Shown here: piece by piece, positions 41,854 to 51,839 of the stretch
How the letters are laid out: every line of letters starts with the position of its first letter
Numbering within the stretch: position 1 is the first letter of the stretch
Assembly: GCF_018131105.1 (NCBI RefSeq)
Contig: NZ_JAFCJI010000002.1
Coordinates: forward strand, 124,001 to 188,000
Origin: Bradyrhizobium manausense
GTDB taxonomy: Bacteria; Pseudomonadota; Alphaproteobacteria; Rhizobiales; Xanthobacteraceae
DNA: 64,000 bases
Direction of reading: 5' to 3'
Notes under the pieces: model-generated
What the model was told of the DNA's origin: nothing
Seen by the model: the letters and a program-made list of their open reading frames with translations, nothing else
The model's database searches: none
Made by a program: the position numbers and the translations under genes

Positions 41854-42537
41854 ATGCCCGAGCGTCATATCCAGTCCGAACCATACGCGTGGCCCTACAA
41901 CGGCGATCTGCGCCCCCAAAACACTGCGCTCATCGTCATCGACATGCAAACCGACTTCTGCGGCATCGGTGGTTATGTCGACAAGATGGGCTACGATCTC
42001 TCGCTGACGCGGGCACCGATCGAGCCGATCAGGAAGCTGCTTGCGGTCATGCGCAAGCAGGGGTTTCACGTCATCCATACCCGCGAAGGCCATCGCCCGG
42101 ATCTCTCGGACCTGCCCGCCAACAAGCGCTGGCGCTCGCGGCAGATCGGCGCCGGGATCGGCGATCCCGGCCCGTGCGGCCGCATCCTTGTGCGCGGCGA
42201 GCCCGGCTGGGACATCATCGAAGAGCTCGCGCCACTGCCGGGCGAGCCCATCATCGACAAACCCGGCAAGGGCTCGTTCTGCGCCACCGATCTCGAACTG
42301 ATCCTGCGCGTGCGCGGCATAGAGAACATCGTTCTGACCGGAATCACCACCGACGTCTGCGTTCACACCACGATGCGCGAAGCCAACGATCGAGGCTTCG
42401 AATGCGTCCTGCTAAGCGATTGCTGCGGCGCGACCGACAAGGGCAACCACGATCACGCGCTCAAGATGATCAAGATGCAGGGCGGCGTGTTCGGCGCGGT
42501 CGCTACGTCGGACGCTTTCATCGGAGCGATTTCGTGA
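41854..42537 (+). CDS. biuH: biuret-hydrolase-like cysteine amidase (isochorismatase family)
   Basis: 227 residues. The catalytic triad is Asp30 (VIDMQTDF), Lys136 ([10 protein letters not shown]) and Cys169 (TTDVCVHTT). These sit exactly six residues before the triad positions I recall for the Rhizobium leguminosarum biuret hydrolase (36, 142, 175). Flanking segments such as PYNGDLRP and [19 protein letters not shown] also fit. The enzyme cleaves biuret to allophanate and ammonia. Placement inside the importer operon suggests the importer brings in biuret or a related ureide. No allophanate hydrolase is seen here. Alternative: ureidoacrylate amidase (RutB-like). Confidence 0.72.
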   Translation: MPERHIQSEPYAWPYNGDLRPQNTALIVIDMQTDFCGIGGYVDKMGYDLSLTRAPIEPIRKLLAVMRKQGFHVIHTREGHRPDLSDLPANKRWRSRQIGAGIGDPGPCGRILVRGEPGWDIIEELAPLPGEPIIDKPGKGSFCATDLELILRVRGIENIVLTGITTDVCVHTTMREANDRGFECVLLSDCCGATDKGNHDHALKMIKMQGGVFGAVATSDAFIGAIS

Positions 42538-44066
42538 TCATTGGCGAACCGCCTCGACCGTCAGGCGCCTTCGGCGTCGACGCCATCGCCATGACCATGC
42601 GCTTCGGCGACTTCCTGGCATTGGATAATGTCGAGCTGAAAGTGCGGCCCGGGTCGTTCCACGCGCTGCTCGGCGAGAACGGCGCCGGCAAGTCGACCCT
42701 CGTCAAATGTATCATGGGTTATTACCACGCCACCGAAGGCGACATCCTCGTCGGCGGCCGCGAGCAGGCGATCGCCAACCCGCAGGATGCCCATGCGCTC
42801 GGCCTCGGCATGGTCTACCAGCACTTTACGCTGGTGCCGGCCATGACGGTTGCCGAAAATCTGGTGCTGGCCCGCCAGGACGTGCCGGCGGTGGTGAACT
42901 GGACGAAGGAGATAAAGGAGCTCGAAACGTTCCTTGCCCGGATGCCCTTCAAGGTACCGCTCTCCGCAAAGGTCTCCGACATCTCGGCTGGCGAGCGGCA
43001 GAAATGCGAGATCCTGAAGCAGCTCTATCTGAAGCGCCGCTTCCTGATCCTGGATGAGCCGACCTCGGTGCTGACGCCGGCCGAAGCCGACGAGGTGCTC
43101 GGCATGCTTCGCGACATGGTCGAGAAGGGCGAACTGACCATCCTCATGATCACCCACAAGTTCCGCGAAGTCATGGCGTTCGCCGACGAGGTCACCATCC
43201 TGCGCCGCGGCAAGCTCGCCGGTGCCGGCAAAGTCGCCGAGCTGACGCCGGATGCGATGGCGCGCACCATGATCGGCGCCGAGGAGCTGACCGTTCAGCC
43301 ACCGCGCACCGGCGAAGCCGGCAAGGCGCGGCTCAAGCTGGAGAAGCTCCGCGCGCTCGACGATGCCGGCGCCATGGCCGTGCATGACGTTTCCCTCACC
43401 GTGCGCGCCGGCGAGATCGTCGGCATCGCCGGTGTCTCCGGCAACGGCCAGCGCCAGCTTGTCGAGGTCCTGGCCGGCCAGCGCGAGGCGGAGGGCGGTG
43501 AAATCCGCGTCGCAGGCGATCCCTATCACGCCAGCCGCGAGGAGATGCGGCGCCACAAGATGTCGCTTCTGCCCGAGGAGCCTCTGAAAAACGCCTGTGT
43601 CGGCAGCATGAGCGTTGCCGACAACATCGCCTTCCGCGAGTTCGATCGCGCCCCATTCGCCAGCGGCGGCTGGTGGCTCAACCGCGGTGCCTTCCGCGAC
43701 GACGCAACGAGGAAGATCGGGCAATACAAGATCAAGACCCGCACGCCTGACACGCCGATTTCGGCGCTATCAGGCGGCAACGTGCAGCGCGCCGTGCTCG
43801 CCCGCGAGCTTGCCGGCGATGTCGAGGTGCTGATCGCGGCCAATCCCTGCTTCGGCCTCGACTTCGCGGCAGTGGCACAGATCCACGCCGAGATCATGGC
43901 CGCCCGCAACCGCGGCGCCGCGGTGCTGCTGGTCAGCGAGGACCTCGACGAATTGCTCGAACTGTCCGACCGGCTCGTGGTGATGTTCCATGGCGAATTC
44001 GTGTATGAAGCACGGACCAGCGAAGCCGATCTCACCGAGGTTGGCCGGCACATGGCGGGGCACTGA
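42534..44066 (+). CDS. BMP-type ABC transporter ATPase (duplicated domain)
   Basis: 510 residues with two ABC domains in the sugar/nucleoside arrangement. The first has Walker A GENGAGKS and signature ISAGERQK; the second has a degenerate Walker A (GVSGNGQRQ) and signature LSGGNVQR. The start is GTG overlapping the amidase stop. It powers the two permeases upstream. Confidence 0.87.
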   Translation: MIIGEPPRPSGAFGVDAIAMTMRFGDFLALDNVELKVRPGSFHALLGENGAGKSTLVKCIMGYYHATEGDILVGGREQAIANPQDAHALGLGMVYQHFTLVPAMTVAENLVLARQDVPAVVNWTKEIKELETFLARMPFKVPLSAKVSDISAGERQKCEILKQLYLKRRFLILDEPTSVLTPAEADEVLGMLRDMVEKGELTILMITHKFREVMAFADEVTILRRGKLAGAGKVAELTPDAMARTMIGAEELTVQPPRTGEAGKARLKLEKLRALDDAGAMAVHDVSLTVRAGEIVGIAGVSGNGQRQLVEVLAGQREAEGGEIRVAGDPYHASREEMRRHKMSLLPEEPLKNACVGSMSVADNIAFREFDRAPFASGGWWLNRGAFRDDATRKIGQYKIKTRTPDTPISALSGGNVQRAVLARELAGDVEVLIAANPCFGLDFAAVAQIHAEIMAARNRGAAVLLVSEDLDELLELSDRLVVMFHGEFVYEARTSEADLTEVGRHMAGH

Positions 44067-44079
44067 CCGCGGAGGCGCG

Positions 44080-44565
44080 ATGAACGGCCTGAGCGAACGT
44101 GACGACCACTTTTTGCGTTTGTCCTTCGCGGTCGCCCGCCGCTCACTCGCCCATGGCAACCATCCGTTCGGCTGCATCGTCGTCGATGCCGACGGCGACG
44201 TGTTGATCGAGACCGAGAACGGCTACATGCCGGATCACGACGGCACCGCGCATGCGGAGCGTCTGGCGGCGACGCAAGCCTGCCGGACGTTCAGCCGCGC
44301 GGTGCTGGCGCGCTCAACGCTCTATTCCTCCGCCGAACCCTGCGCGATGTGTTCGGGTGCGATCTACTGGGCCGGCATCGGCCGCGTGGTCTACGGCCTT
44401 AGCGAGCACCGCCTGCGCGGCATCACCGGCAATCACCCCGAGAACCCGACCCTCGACCTGCCGTGCCGCGAGGTCTTCGCCCATGGCCAACGGCCGACCG
44501 AAGTCGTCGGCCCCGTCCTGGAAAACGAAGCCGAGGCCCTGCACGAGGGGGTATGGACGAAATAG
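44080..44565 (+). CDS. nucleobase deaminase of CDA fold (guanine-deaminase-like)
   Basis: 161 residues with the zinc motifs HAE (GTAHAERLA) and PCAMC (SAEPCAMCSGAIYWAG). The N-terminal FAVARRSLAHGNHPFGCIVV is typical. In a purine locus, guanine deamination to xanthine is the favoured role; tRNA adenosine deamination by TadA is less likely because of the sequence beyond the zinc site. GGAGGCGCG precedes the ATG, 13 bases after the ATPase gene. Confidence 0.75.
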   Translation: MNGLSERDDHFLRLSFAVARRSLAHGNHPFGCIVVDADGDVLIETENGYMPDHDGTAHAERLAATQACRTFSRAVLARSTLYSSAEPCAMCSGAIYWAGIGRVVYGLSEHRLRGITGNHPENPTLDLPCREVFAHGQRPTEVVGPVLENEAEALHEGVWTK

Positions 44566-44696
44566 CGATCGGGGAACCAAAGTGGTGGGTTACACTACGC
44601 TTATCCACCTTATGGTCTTTTTCACGACTTACGCCACGGTCTAAATTGGCCCACAATTGAGGCACTTCAGCTGATCACAGGCGTGCGTGACACCGA

Positions 44697-46268
44697 ATGC
44701 TAGATTCGACTCCCAACGGCCTGCATACCGGCGGGCCTCCGCTGCTCCAGACCATCGGGCTTACAAAGCGCTATGGCGACCTCCTCGCCAATGACGCGAT
44801 CGACATCGATATCCGGCCGAAGGAAATCCATGCCCTGCTCGGCGAGAATGGCGCCGGCAAGTCGACGCTGGTGAAGGCAATCTATGGGCTGATCCAGCCC
44901 TCTGCCGGCGAAATCCGCTGGCAGGGGAAACCAATCGTGCTGTCAGGTCCCTCTGAGGCCCGCAGCCGCGGCATCGGCATGGTGTTCCAGCACTTCTCGC
45001 TGTTCGACAACCTCACCGTCGCCGAGAATGTCGCGCTCGGTCTCGACGGCAGGGAATCCTTCAAGGATATGTCGGCGCGGCTGGAGCAGGTGTCGCAAAC
45101 CTATGGTCTGCCGCTCGATCCCAAGCGCGAGGTCTGGCAATTGTCGGTCGGCGAACGCCAGCGCATCGAGATCGTCCGCGCACTGATGCAGGATCCGAAG
45201 TTCCTGATCCTCGACGAGCCGACCGCGGTGCTGACGCCGCAGGAAGCCGACCAGCTCTTCGTCGTGCTGGAGCGGCTCAAGGCCGAAGGCCGCGCCATCC
45301 TCTACATCAGCCACAAGCTCGAGGAGGTGAAGCGGCTCTGCGACACAGCGACGATCCTGCGCGGCGGCAAAAAAATCCAGACCTGCAGTCCCCGGCTCGA
45401 GACTGCCGCCTCGCTCGCACGCATGATGGTGGGCGGCGAGATCAAGGAGGTGAAGGCACCCGCCGGCCGGCAGACCACGATCCCGCGGCTGGTCGTCAAC
45501 GATCTCTCGCTTGCGCCGGCCGAGGCGCATGGTGTGCGGCTCGAGCACATCTCGTTCGAGCTGAAGGGCGGCGAAATCCTTGGCATCGCCGGCGTTGCCG
45601 GCAACGGCCAGGACGAACTGTTCGCCGCACTCTCGGGCGAGCGGCTCTCGAAGGATCCCGGAACGGTGGTGATCGAGGGCATCGCCGCCGGCCACCTCTC
45701 GATCACCAGGCGGCGCAAGCTCGGTGCCGCCTTCGTGCCCGAAGAGCGGCTCGGCCACGGCGCCGCGCCGCGCATGAAGCTGTCGGAAAACGCGCTGCTC
45801 ACCGGACACGCCGCCAGCGGCATGGTCAATCACGGTTTCATCGACACCGCGGCCACACTGCAGACGGTGGACAAGGCCACCGAAACGTTCGACGTGCGCA
45901 AGTCCAAGCGCGATCCGGAAGCCGCATCGCTCTCGGGCGGTAATCTGCAAAAATTCATCGTCGGCCGCGAGATCCTGCGCCATCCGACTTTGCTGGTGGT
46001 GAGCCAGCCGACCTGGGGCGTCGACGCTGGAGCAGCCGCCGTCATCCGCCAAGCCCTACTTGATCTCGCGACCGCAGGCGCAGCGGTGCTGGTCACGAGC
46101 CAGGATCTCGACGAACTCGCCGAGATCGCCGACCGCATCGCCGTGATGTTCCACGGCCGGCTGTCGGAGCCGCTCGCCGCGCGCGATGCGACACGCGAAA
46201 AGCTCGGCCTTCTCATGGGCGGCAGTAGCCTGGAGCCGGAGGAGGCCGCGCATGCGATTGGTGCTTGA
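44697..46268 (+). CDS. BMP-type ABC ATPase of the second importer
   Basis: 523 residues, two ABC domains: Walker A GENGAGKS and signature LSVGERQR in the first, GVAGNGQDE and LSGGNLQK in the second. It starts the second transporter set, in the order ATPase, two permeases, binding protein, which differs from the first set. 131 bases of intergenic DNA before it contain a small GGTGG/CCACC dyad. Confidence 0.87.
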   Translation: MLDSTPNGLHTGGPPLLQTIGLTKRYGDLLANDAIDIDIRPKEIHALLGENGAGKSTLVKAIYGLIQPSAGEIRWQGKPIVLSGPSEARSRGIGMVFQHFSLFDNLTVAENVALGLDGRESFKDMSARLEQVSQTYGLPLDPKREVWQLSVGERQRIEIVRALMQDPKFLILDEPTAVLTPQEADQLFVVLERLKAEGRAILYISHKLEEVKRLCDTATILRGGKKIQTCSPRLETAASLARMMVGGEIKEVKAPAGRQTTIPRLVVNDLSLAPAEAHGVRLEHISFELKGGEILGIAGVAGNGQDELFAALSGERLSKDPGTVVIEGIAAGHLSITRRRKLGAAFVPEERLGHGAAPRMKLSENALLTGHAASGMVNHGFIDTAATLQTVDKATETFDVRKSKRDPEAASLSGGNLQKFIVGREILRHPTLLVVSQPTWGVDAGAAAVIRQALLDLATAGAAVLVTSQDLDELAEIADRIAVMFHGRLSEPLAARDATREKLGLLMGGSSLEPEEAAHAIGA

Positions 46269-47343
46269 GAAGCGAACTGAGCGCTCCCACGCAATCGCCC
46301 TGATCTCGCCGATGATCGCGATCGGCCTGACCATCGTGACCATGACCATCCTGTTCGCAATCCTCGGCAAGAATCCGCTTCTTGCGCTGCAAGCCTATTT
46401 CATCGCGCCGCTGACCGACGGCTATTCGCTCCAGGAGATCGCGGTGAAGGCGACGCCGCTGGTGATGATCGCGATCGGGCTGTCGCTATGCTATCTCGCC
46501 AACGCCTGGAACATCGGCGCCGAGGGACAATTCCTGGTCGGCGCCGTCGCCGGAAGCTGGATCGCCGTGAAAACGCAAGGCACTGACGCCGGCGCCTGGG
46601 TGCTGCCGGCGATGTTCGTGCTGGCCGCCGCTGCAGGCGCGCTCTATGCGCTGATCCCCGCGATCTGCAAGGTGAGGTTCGGCGCCAGCGAGATCCTCAC
46701 CAGCCTGATGCTGGTTTATGTCGCCGACCTCCTGCTGGACTATCTCGTCCGCGGTCCCTGGCGCGACCCGAACGGCTTCAACTTCCCGACGACGGCCGAC
46801 TTCGATCCGGTTGCGACCGTCCCGCTGCTGATCGAAGGCGGCCGGCTGCATCTCGGCTCGATCATCGCATTGCTGGTCGTCGCAGCAGCCGCGATCCTGC
46901 TCGGGCGCACCATCAAGGGGTTCGAGATCCGCGTGGTCGGAGCGGCGCCGCGCGCGGCGAGGTTCGGCGGCTTCAACGCCAACCAGCTGATCATCCTGAC
47001 CTTTGCAGTGTCGGGCGCGTTGGCCGGCCTTGCCGGCATCATCGAGGTCGCCGGTCCCATCGGACATCTCCAGCCAGGCATCTCGCCCGGCTACGGCTTT
47101 ACCGCGATCATCGTCGCCTTCCTCGGCCGGTTGAACCCGCTTGGAATATTGATTGCTGGCCTTTTTCTCGCGCTGACCTTCATCGGCGGCGAGCAGGCTC
47201 AGATCGCAATGAAAATCCCGCTGGACGTCACCAAGGTCTTCCAGGGCATCCTGCTGTTCTACGTGCTCGCGTGCGACTCCCTCATCCTCTATCGATTCAA
47301 GCTCGTCTTCCCGAACCGACAGGTGGCCCGTGGAGCTGGTTGA
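46252..47343 (+). CDS. BMP-type ABC permease (second importer), first of pair
   Basis: 363 residues; helices include LISPMIAIGLTIVTMTILFA, and NAWNIGAEGQFLVGAVAGSW and EVAGPIGHLQPGISPGYG are family-typical. GGAGGAGG precedes the ATG, which lies 17 bases inside the ATPase gene. The longer frame upstream is a shadow. Confidence 0.87.
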   Translation: MRLVLEKRTERSHAIALISPMIAIGLTIVTMTILFAILGKNPLLALQAYFIAPLTDGYSLQEIAVKATPLVMIAIGLSLCYLANAWNIGAEGQFLVGAVAGSWIAVKTQGTDAGAWVLPAMFVLAAAAGALYALIPAICKVRFGASEILTSLMLVYVADLLLDYLVRGPWRDPNGFNFPTTADFDPVATVPLLIEGGRLHLGSIIALLVVAAAAILLGRTIKGFEIRVVGAAPRAARFGGFNANQLIILTFAVSGALAGLAGIIEVAGPIGHLQPGISPGYGFTAIIVAFLGRLNPLGILIAGLFLALTFIGGEQAQIAMKIPLDVTKVFQGILLFYVLACDSLILYRFKLVFPNRQVARGAG

Positions 47344-48247
47344 AGCCATCATCCTGTCGGTGCTTTCAGCCTCGACGCCGCTCCTGATCGCGGCAACGGG
47401 CGAGCTCGTGACCGAGCGCTCCGGCGTCCTCAATCTCGGCGTCGAAGGCATGATGATCGTCGGCGCGGCCTGCGGCTTTGCCGGCGCGTGGTTGACCGGA
47501 TCGATCTTTATCGGGGCGCTGTTCGGCATCATCGCCGGCATGCTGATGTCGCTGATCTTCGCGCTGATGGCGCTTGGCCTCGCCGTCAACCAGGTCGCAA
47601 CCGGGCTCGCGCTGACCATCTTTGGAATAGGCCTATCCGGCCTGATCGGCGCAGGTTTCGTCGGCGAGCGCATCGCGCCCGCAATCCATCTTTATATTCC
47701 CGGCCTCACCGACATTCCGCTAATCGGCCGCGTGCTCTTCGGCCAGGACGCCTTTGTCTATTTCTCCATCGCGCTCATCATCGCGGTCTGGTGGTTCCTG
47801 TACCGCACGCGCGCCGGATTGATCCTGCGTGCCTGCGGCGACAACCATGTCTCCGCCCATGCACTCGGCTACCCCGTGCTGCGCATTCGTACCTTCGCCG
47901 TGATGTTCGGCGGCGCCTGCGCGGGCCTTGCCGGTGCTTACCTGCCGCTCGCCTATACGCCTTTCTTCGTTCCCGGCATGACCGCGGGCCGCGGCTGGAT
48001 CGCGCTGGCGCTGGTCGTGTTCTCGTCGTGGCGGCCGGGCCGGCTCGTGGTCGGCGCCTATCTCTTCGGCGCGGTGACGATCCTGCAACTGCATGCGCAA
48101 GGCTGGGGCGTTGGTATTCCCTCGCAATTCATGTCAGCACTGCCTTACCTCGCGACCATCATCGTGCTGGTCCTGCTCTCCCGCGCGCGCACTGGTGGCT
48201 CGACCGCACCGGCCGCGCTCGGCACCGTGTTCGTGCCTGACCGCTGA
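47330..48247 (+). CDS. BMP-type ABC permease (second importer), second of pair
   Basis: 305 residues. TERSGVLNLGVEGMMIVGAA and GMTAGRGWIALALVVFSSWR match the second-permease family. The start is GTG, overlapping the first permease by 14 bases. Confidence 0.87.
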   Translation: MELVEAIILSVLSASTPLLIAATGELVTERSGVLNLGVEGMMIVGAACGFAGAWLTGSIFIGALFGIIAGMLMSLIFALMALGLAVNQVATGLALTIFGIGLSGLIGAGFVGERIAPAIHLYIPGLTDIPLIGRVLFGQDAFVYFSIALIIAVWWFLYRTRAGLILRACGDNHVSAHALGYPVLRIRTFAVMFGGACAGLAGAYLPLAYTPFFVPGMTAGRGWIALALVVFSSWRPGRLVVGAYLFGAVTILQLHAQGWGVGIPSQFMSALPYLATIIVLVLLSRARTGGSTAPAALGTVFVPDR

Positions 48248-48322
48248 TTTCATTCCGTGGCGTGCGCGATGGGGCGCACACGTTCCGGATCGTGGCTTTC
48301 CCCTGATGTTTGGAGATTGACG

Positions 48323-49399
48323 ATGAGGAAATCACTTCTTGCACTGGCTGCCGGCCTCCTGCTTGCCGGGAGCATCAGTGCGGCCTCCGCCGCCGACAAG
48401 CTGAAAGTCGGCTTCATTTACCTCGGTCCGATCGGCGATCTCGGCTGGACCTACCAGCATGAGCTTGCCCGTCAGGCGCTGGTGAAAGAACTCGGCGACA
48501 AGATCGAGACCACCTATCTCGAAAACGTCTCCGAAGGTCCCGATGCCGAGCGCTCCATCGAGCAGCTCGTCCGCGCCGGCAACAAGCTGATCTTCACGAC
48601 GTCGTTCGGCTACATGGACTCGACGCTGAAAGTCGCGAAGAAATATCCGAACGTGCATTTCGAGCACGCCACCGGCTACAAGCGCAACGCGAACTTGTCG
48701 ACCTATTCGGCCAAATGGTGGCAAGGCCGCTACATTCAAGGCCTGATCGCGGCCAAGATGTCGAAATCGGGCGTGCTCGGCTATATCGGTTCGTTCCCGA
48801 TCCCCGAGGTCGTTTCCGGCATCAACGCGACGATGATCGCGGCGCAGACGATCAATCCGAACATCAAGGTCAAGATCATCTGGGCCAACACCTGGTTCGA
48901 TCCGGGCAAGGAGGCCGACGCCGCCAAGGCGCTGATCGACCAGGGCGCCGACATCATCATGCAGCACACGGACTCGCCCGCCGCGATGCAGATCGCCAGC
49001 GAACGCGGCAAGCTGGCTTTCGGCCAGGACTCCGAGATGATCAAGTTCGGCCCGAAGGCTCAATTGACGTCGATCCTCGACACCTGGGGCCCCTATTACA
49101 TCGAGCGCGTCAAGGCCGAACTCGACGGCACCTGGAAGTCCGGCGACACCTGGGGCGGCCTCGACAGCCACATGTTCGCGATGGCGCCGTACACCAACAT
49201 GCCCGACGATGTGAAAAAGATCGCCGAGGATGCCCAGGCCGCGATCATCGCGGGCAAGCTGAATCCGTTCAAGTGCCCGGTCCTTGGGCAGGATGGCAAG
49301 CCGATCGAGTGCAAAGGTGGCGATCACCTCGACGACGGCCAGATCCTCGGCATGAATTTCTACGTCAAGGGCATCGACGACAAGCTGCCGGGCAAGTAG
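48323..49399 (+). CDS. BMP-family substrate-binding protein (second importer)
   Basis: 358 residues. Signal peptide MRKSLLALAAGLLLAGSISA (cut near ASA-A), then KLKVGFIYLGPIGDLGWTYQ, FTTSFGYMDST, FEHATGYKRN and GYIGSFPIPEVV. GGAGATT precedes the ATG. It lies last in the operon, just before a strong terminator. Confidence 0.88.
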   Translation: MRKSLLALAAGLLLAGSISAASAADKLKVGFIYLGPIGDLGWTYQHELARQALVKELGDKIETTYLENVSEGPDAERSIEQLVRAGNKLIFTTSFGYMDSTLKVAKKYPNVHFEHATGYKRNANLSTYSAKWWQGRYIQGLIAAKMSKSGVLGYIGSFPIPEVVSGINATMIAAQTINPNIKVKIIWANTWFDPGKEADAAKALIDQGADIIMQHTDSPAAMQIASERGKLAFGQDSEMIKFGPKAQLTSILDTWGPYYIERVKAELDGTWKSGDTWGGLDSHMFAMAPYTNMPDDVKKIAEDAQAAIIAGKLNPFKCPVLGQDGKPIECKGGDHLDDGQILGMNFYVKGIDDKLPGK

Positions 49400-49450
49400 C
49401 ACGCTTCTTGCTTTGACTAAAACACCTGCTCCTCCCGGAGGAGGTTCGGA

Positions 49451-49495
49451 GGGGGTAGCCAGAAGCACCCGGCACTTCTGGCCGCCCCCTCTTTT
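49451..49495 (+). terminator. intrinsic terminator of the second BMP operon
   Basis: GGGGG-TA-GCCAGAAG pairs with CTTCTGGC-CG-CCCCC; the tail is TCTTTT. It stands between the binding-protein gene and a convergent gene whose end lies only a few bases away. Confidence 0.8.
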
Positions 49496-49499
49496 AGTC

Positions 49500-50849
49500 T
49501 CAACCTGCCCGCATCGCGCGCGCCGCGGCGCCATGGCGGCGAATGAGGTCCGGAACGTCCAGCCCCGGGATCGCGCCGTCGACCACGGCCCAATTCCCCG
49601 CCACCATCACCCGGTCGGCACGATGCGCCCCGCACAGCACCAGCGCGGCCAGGGGATCGCCATGGCCGGAGAAGCGCAACTCATCGAGCTTGAACAGCGC
49701 GAGGTCGGCGGCCTTGCCGACCGCGATCTCGCCGAGTTCCGGACGGCCGACGCAGGCCGCCGAACCCTGGGTGGCCCAGCGCAGCGCGTCCTTGTGACTG
49801 ACCTTGGTCACGCCGTAGCGCGCCCGCTGCACCAGGAACGCGGTTCGCACCTCCTGCATCAGGTTCGATCCATCGTTGGAGGCCGAGCCGTCGACACCGA
49901 GCCCGATCCCGACACCGGCCTCCTCCATCTCACACACCGGACAGCATCCGGAGGCCAGAATCTGGTTGCTGCAGGCGCAATGGCTGATCGTCGTCTTGGC
50001 CCTGCCGAGGCGCTTCATCTCGTCCGCATTGAAAAAGATGCCGTGCGCGAGCCAGGTCCGCGCGTTGAGCCAGCCGCACTGCTCGAGATAGTCGAGCGGA
50101 CGGCAGCCATACATCTGCTGGCAGAATCTAGTCTCGTCTTCGGTCTCGGCAAGGTGGGTGTGCAGGCGCACGTCGAGCTTGCCGGCGAGATCGGCGGTGG
50201 CGCGCATCAGCGACGTCGTCACCGAGAACGGCGAGCACGGCGCGAGCGCGATCTGCACCATCGCATCCGCCCCGCGCTGGTGATACCTGGCGACCACGCG
50301 CGCGCTGTCGGCGAGGATGGTGTCCTCGTCCTGCACGACGCTGTCGGGCGGCAGGCCGCCGTCGCGCTGCGACAGATTCATCGAGCCGCGCGTCAGCAGC
50401 ACGCGCATGCCGAGCCGCCTTGCGACGCCAACTTCGATGTCGACGGACTCTTCGAGCCCCGCCGGAAAGACATAGTGGTGATCCGTCGTGGTCGTGCAGC
50501 CCGAGAGCAGCAGCTCCGACATCGCCACGGTGACGCCGAGCTCCAGCGATTCGGGCGTCAGCTTCGCCCACACCGGATAGAGCGCCCGGAGCCAGGGAAA
50601 CAGCTCGCGGTCCATCGCCGCCGGCAGCGCCCGTGTCAGTGTCTGATAGAAATGATGATGGGTGTTGATGAGGCCCGGCAACACGACGTGCTCGTTCGCA
50701 TCGAACACCGCGACGTCCGCGGTCGCGGGGGTTGCGCCCGCGGGTACGAGTTCGATGATGCGGCCATCCCTCACGACGATCCCGCGCCTCGCGCCATCGG
50801 CGAGGATGGCGAGGGGATCCCTGATCCAGATCGGCTTTGCGTCGCTCAT
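49500..50849 (-). CDS. 8-oxoguanine-deaminase-like amidohydrolase
   Basis: 449 residues, TIM-barrel amidohydrolase with zinc ligands in NTHHHFYQTLTR, THLAETEDE, AHGIFF and GVDGSASNDGSN. The NTHHHFYQT and HCACSNQILAS segments are those I associate with 8-oxoguanine deaminases and hydroxydechloroatrazine-type enzymes. Product: urate from 8-oxoguanine, feeding the ring-opening genes nearby. The start is placed at MSDAKPIW with GAGGAGAAG upstream. Confidence 0.75.
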   Translation of the reverse strand: MSDAKPIWIRDPLAILADGARRGIVVRDGRIIELVPAGATPATADVAVFDANEHVVLPGLINTHHHFYQTLTRALPAAMDRELFPWLRALYPVWAKLTPESLELGVTVAMSELLLSGCTTTTDHHYVFPAGLEESVDIEVGVARRLGMRVLLTRGSMNLSQRDGGLPPDSVVQDEDTILADSARVVARYHQRGADAMVQIALAPCSPFSVTTSLMRATADLAGKLDVRLHTHLAETEDETRFCQQMYGCRPLDYLEQCGWLNARTWLAHGIFFNADEMKRLGRAKTTISHCACSNQILASGCCPVCEMEEAGVGIGLGVDGSASNDGSNLMQEVRTAFLVQRARYGVTKVSHKDALRWATQGSAACVGRPELGEIAVGKAADLALFKLDELRFSGHGDPLAALVLCGAHRADRVMVAGNWAVVDGAIPGLDVPDLIRRHGAAARAMRAG

Positions 50850-51011
50850 GCGCTTGCTTCTCCTCACATCCGCTGACGGTCGGCAAGGCAAGGGCCGGCC
50901 CGAGAGCGTGACTGCCGCGACTTGTCGTTGCTACTTCTTGTTGCCACTTGGCGCTGGTCTTGCAAGACTTTCCCTTAGGTCAAATCACCCGGCGCAGGCG
51001 CTGTCGCAGCC

Positions 51012-51839
51012 ATGGACTTGAATACCATCACAGCGGTCTCCCATCCGCAAACGCGGGCCGAATTACCCATTTGGACACCAGGTGATGCTTGGCTTGCGGG
51101 CGGCACGTGGCTGTTCTCGGAGCCGCAGATCCACCTCACGCGGCTGATCGATCTCACCGATCTGAAATGGCCGGCGCTGGTGATTACGCCTGGTCACCTC
51201 AGCATCGCCGCCACCTGCACGATCTCGCAACTCGATGCGCTCACCTGCCCGCCTGGCTGGCTCGCAGCACCGCTGATCGGCCAATGCTGCCGCGCCTTCC
51301 TCGCCTCTTTCAAGATCTGGAAGACAGCGACCGTCGGCGGCAATCTCTGCATGTCGCTGCCGGCGGGACCGATGATCTCGCTCACCGCCGCGCTCGACGG
51401 TGTCTGCACGATCTGGAAGGCCGGCGGCGGCGAGCAGAGGATTCCCGTCGCCGAATTTGTCACGGGCAATCAGCGCAACCGCCTCTCGCCGGGCGACCTG
51501 CTGCGCCAGATCGATATTCCGATCGCCGCGCTGAAACGCCGCTCCGCATTTCGCCAGATCTCGCTCGCGCCGGTCGGCCGGTCCGCGGCCGTTCTGATCG
51601 GAAGCCTCGATAGCAATGACGCGCTGAGGCTGACAGTGACGGCATCGACCGTGCGCCCGATCCAGATATCGTTTCCTGGGCCGACCGATGCAAGCGCACT
51701 CCGTGCCGCCATCTTCGAGGAGATCGCCGACGATCTCTATCATACCGACATCCACGGCAAGCCACTGTGGCGCAAGCACATGACGCTGCGGCTTGCCGAG
51801 GAGATCCGAGCCGAACTCATGGGTGCAACGCCGCCATGA
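51012..51839 (+). CDS. xanthine dehydrogenase FAD-binding subunit (CoxM/XdhB type)
   Basis: 275 residues. The FAD-binding signatures AGGTWLFSEPQIHLTRLIDL and TVGGNLCMSLPAGPM are present. The subunit passes electrons from the Fe-S clusters to NAD+. Its stop overlaps the next gene by four bases (ATGA), so the two subunits are translated together. It starts the rightward purine operon. Confidence 0.83.
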   Translation: MDLNTITAVSHPQTRAELPIWTPGDAWLAGGTWLFSEPQIHLTRLIDLTDLKWPALVITPGHLSIAATCTISQLDALTCPPGWLAAPLIGQCCRAFLASFKIWKTATVGGNLCMSLPAGPMISLTAALDGVCTIWKAGGGEQRIPVAEFVTGNQRNRLSPGDLLRQIDIPIAALKRRSAFRQISLAPVGRSAAVLIGSLDSNDALRLTVTASTVRPIQISFPGPTDASALRAAIFEEIADDLYHTDIHGKPLWRKHMTLRLAEEIRAELMGATPP

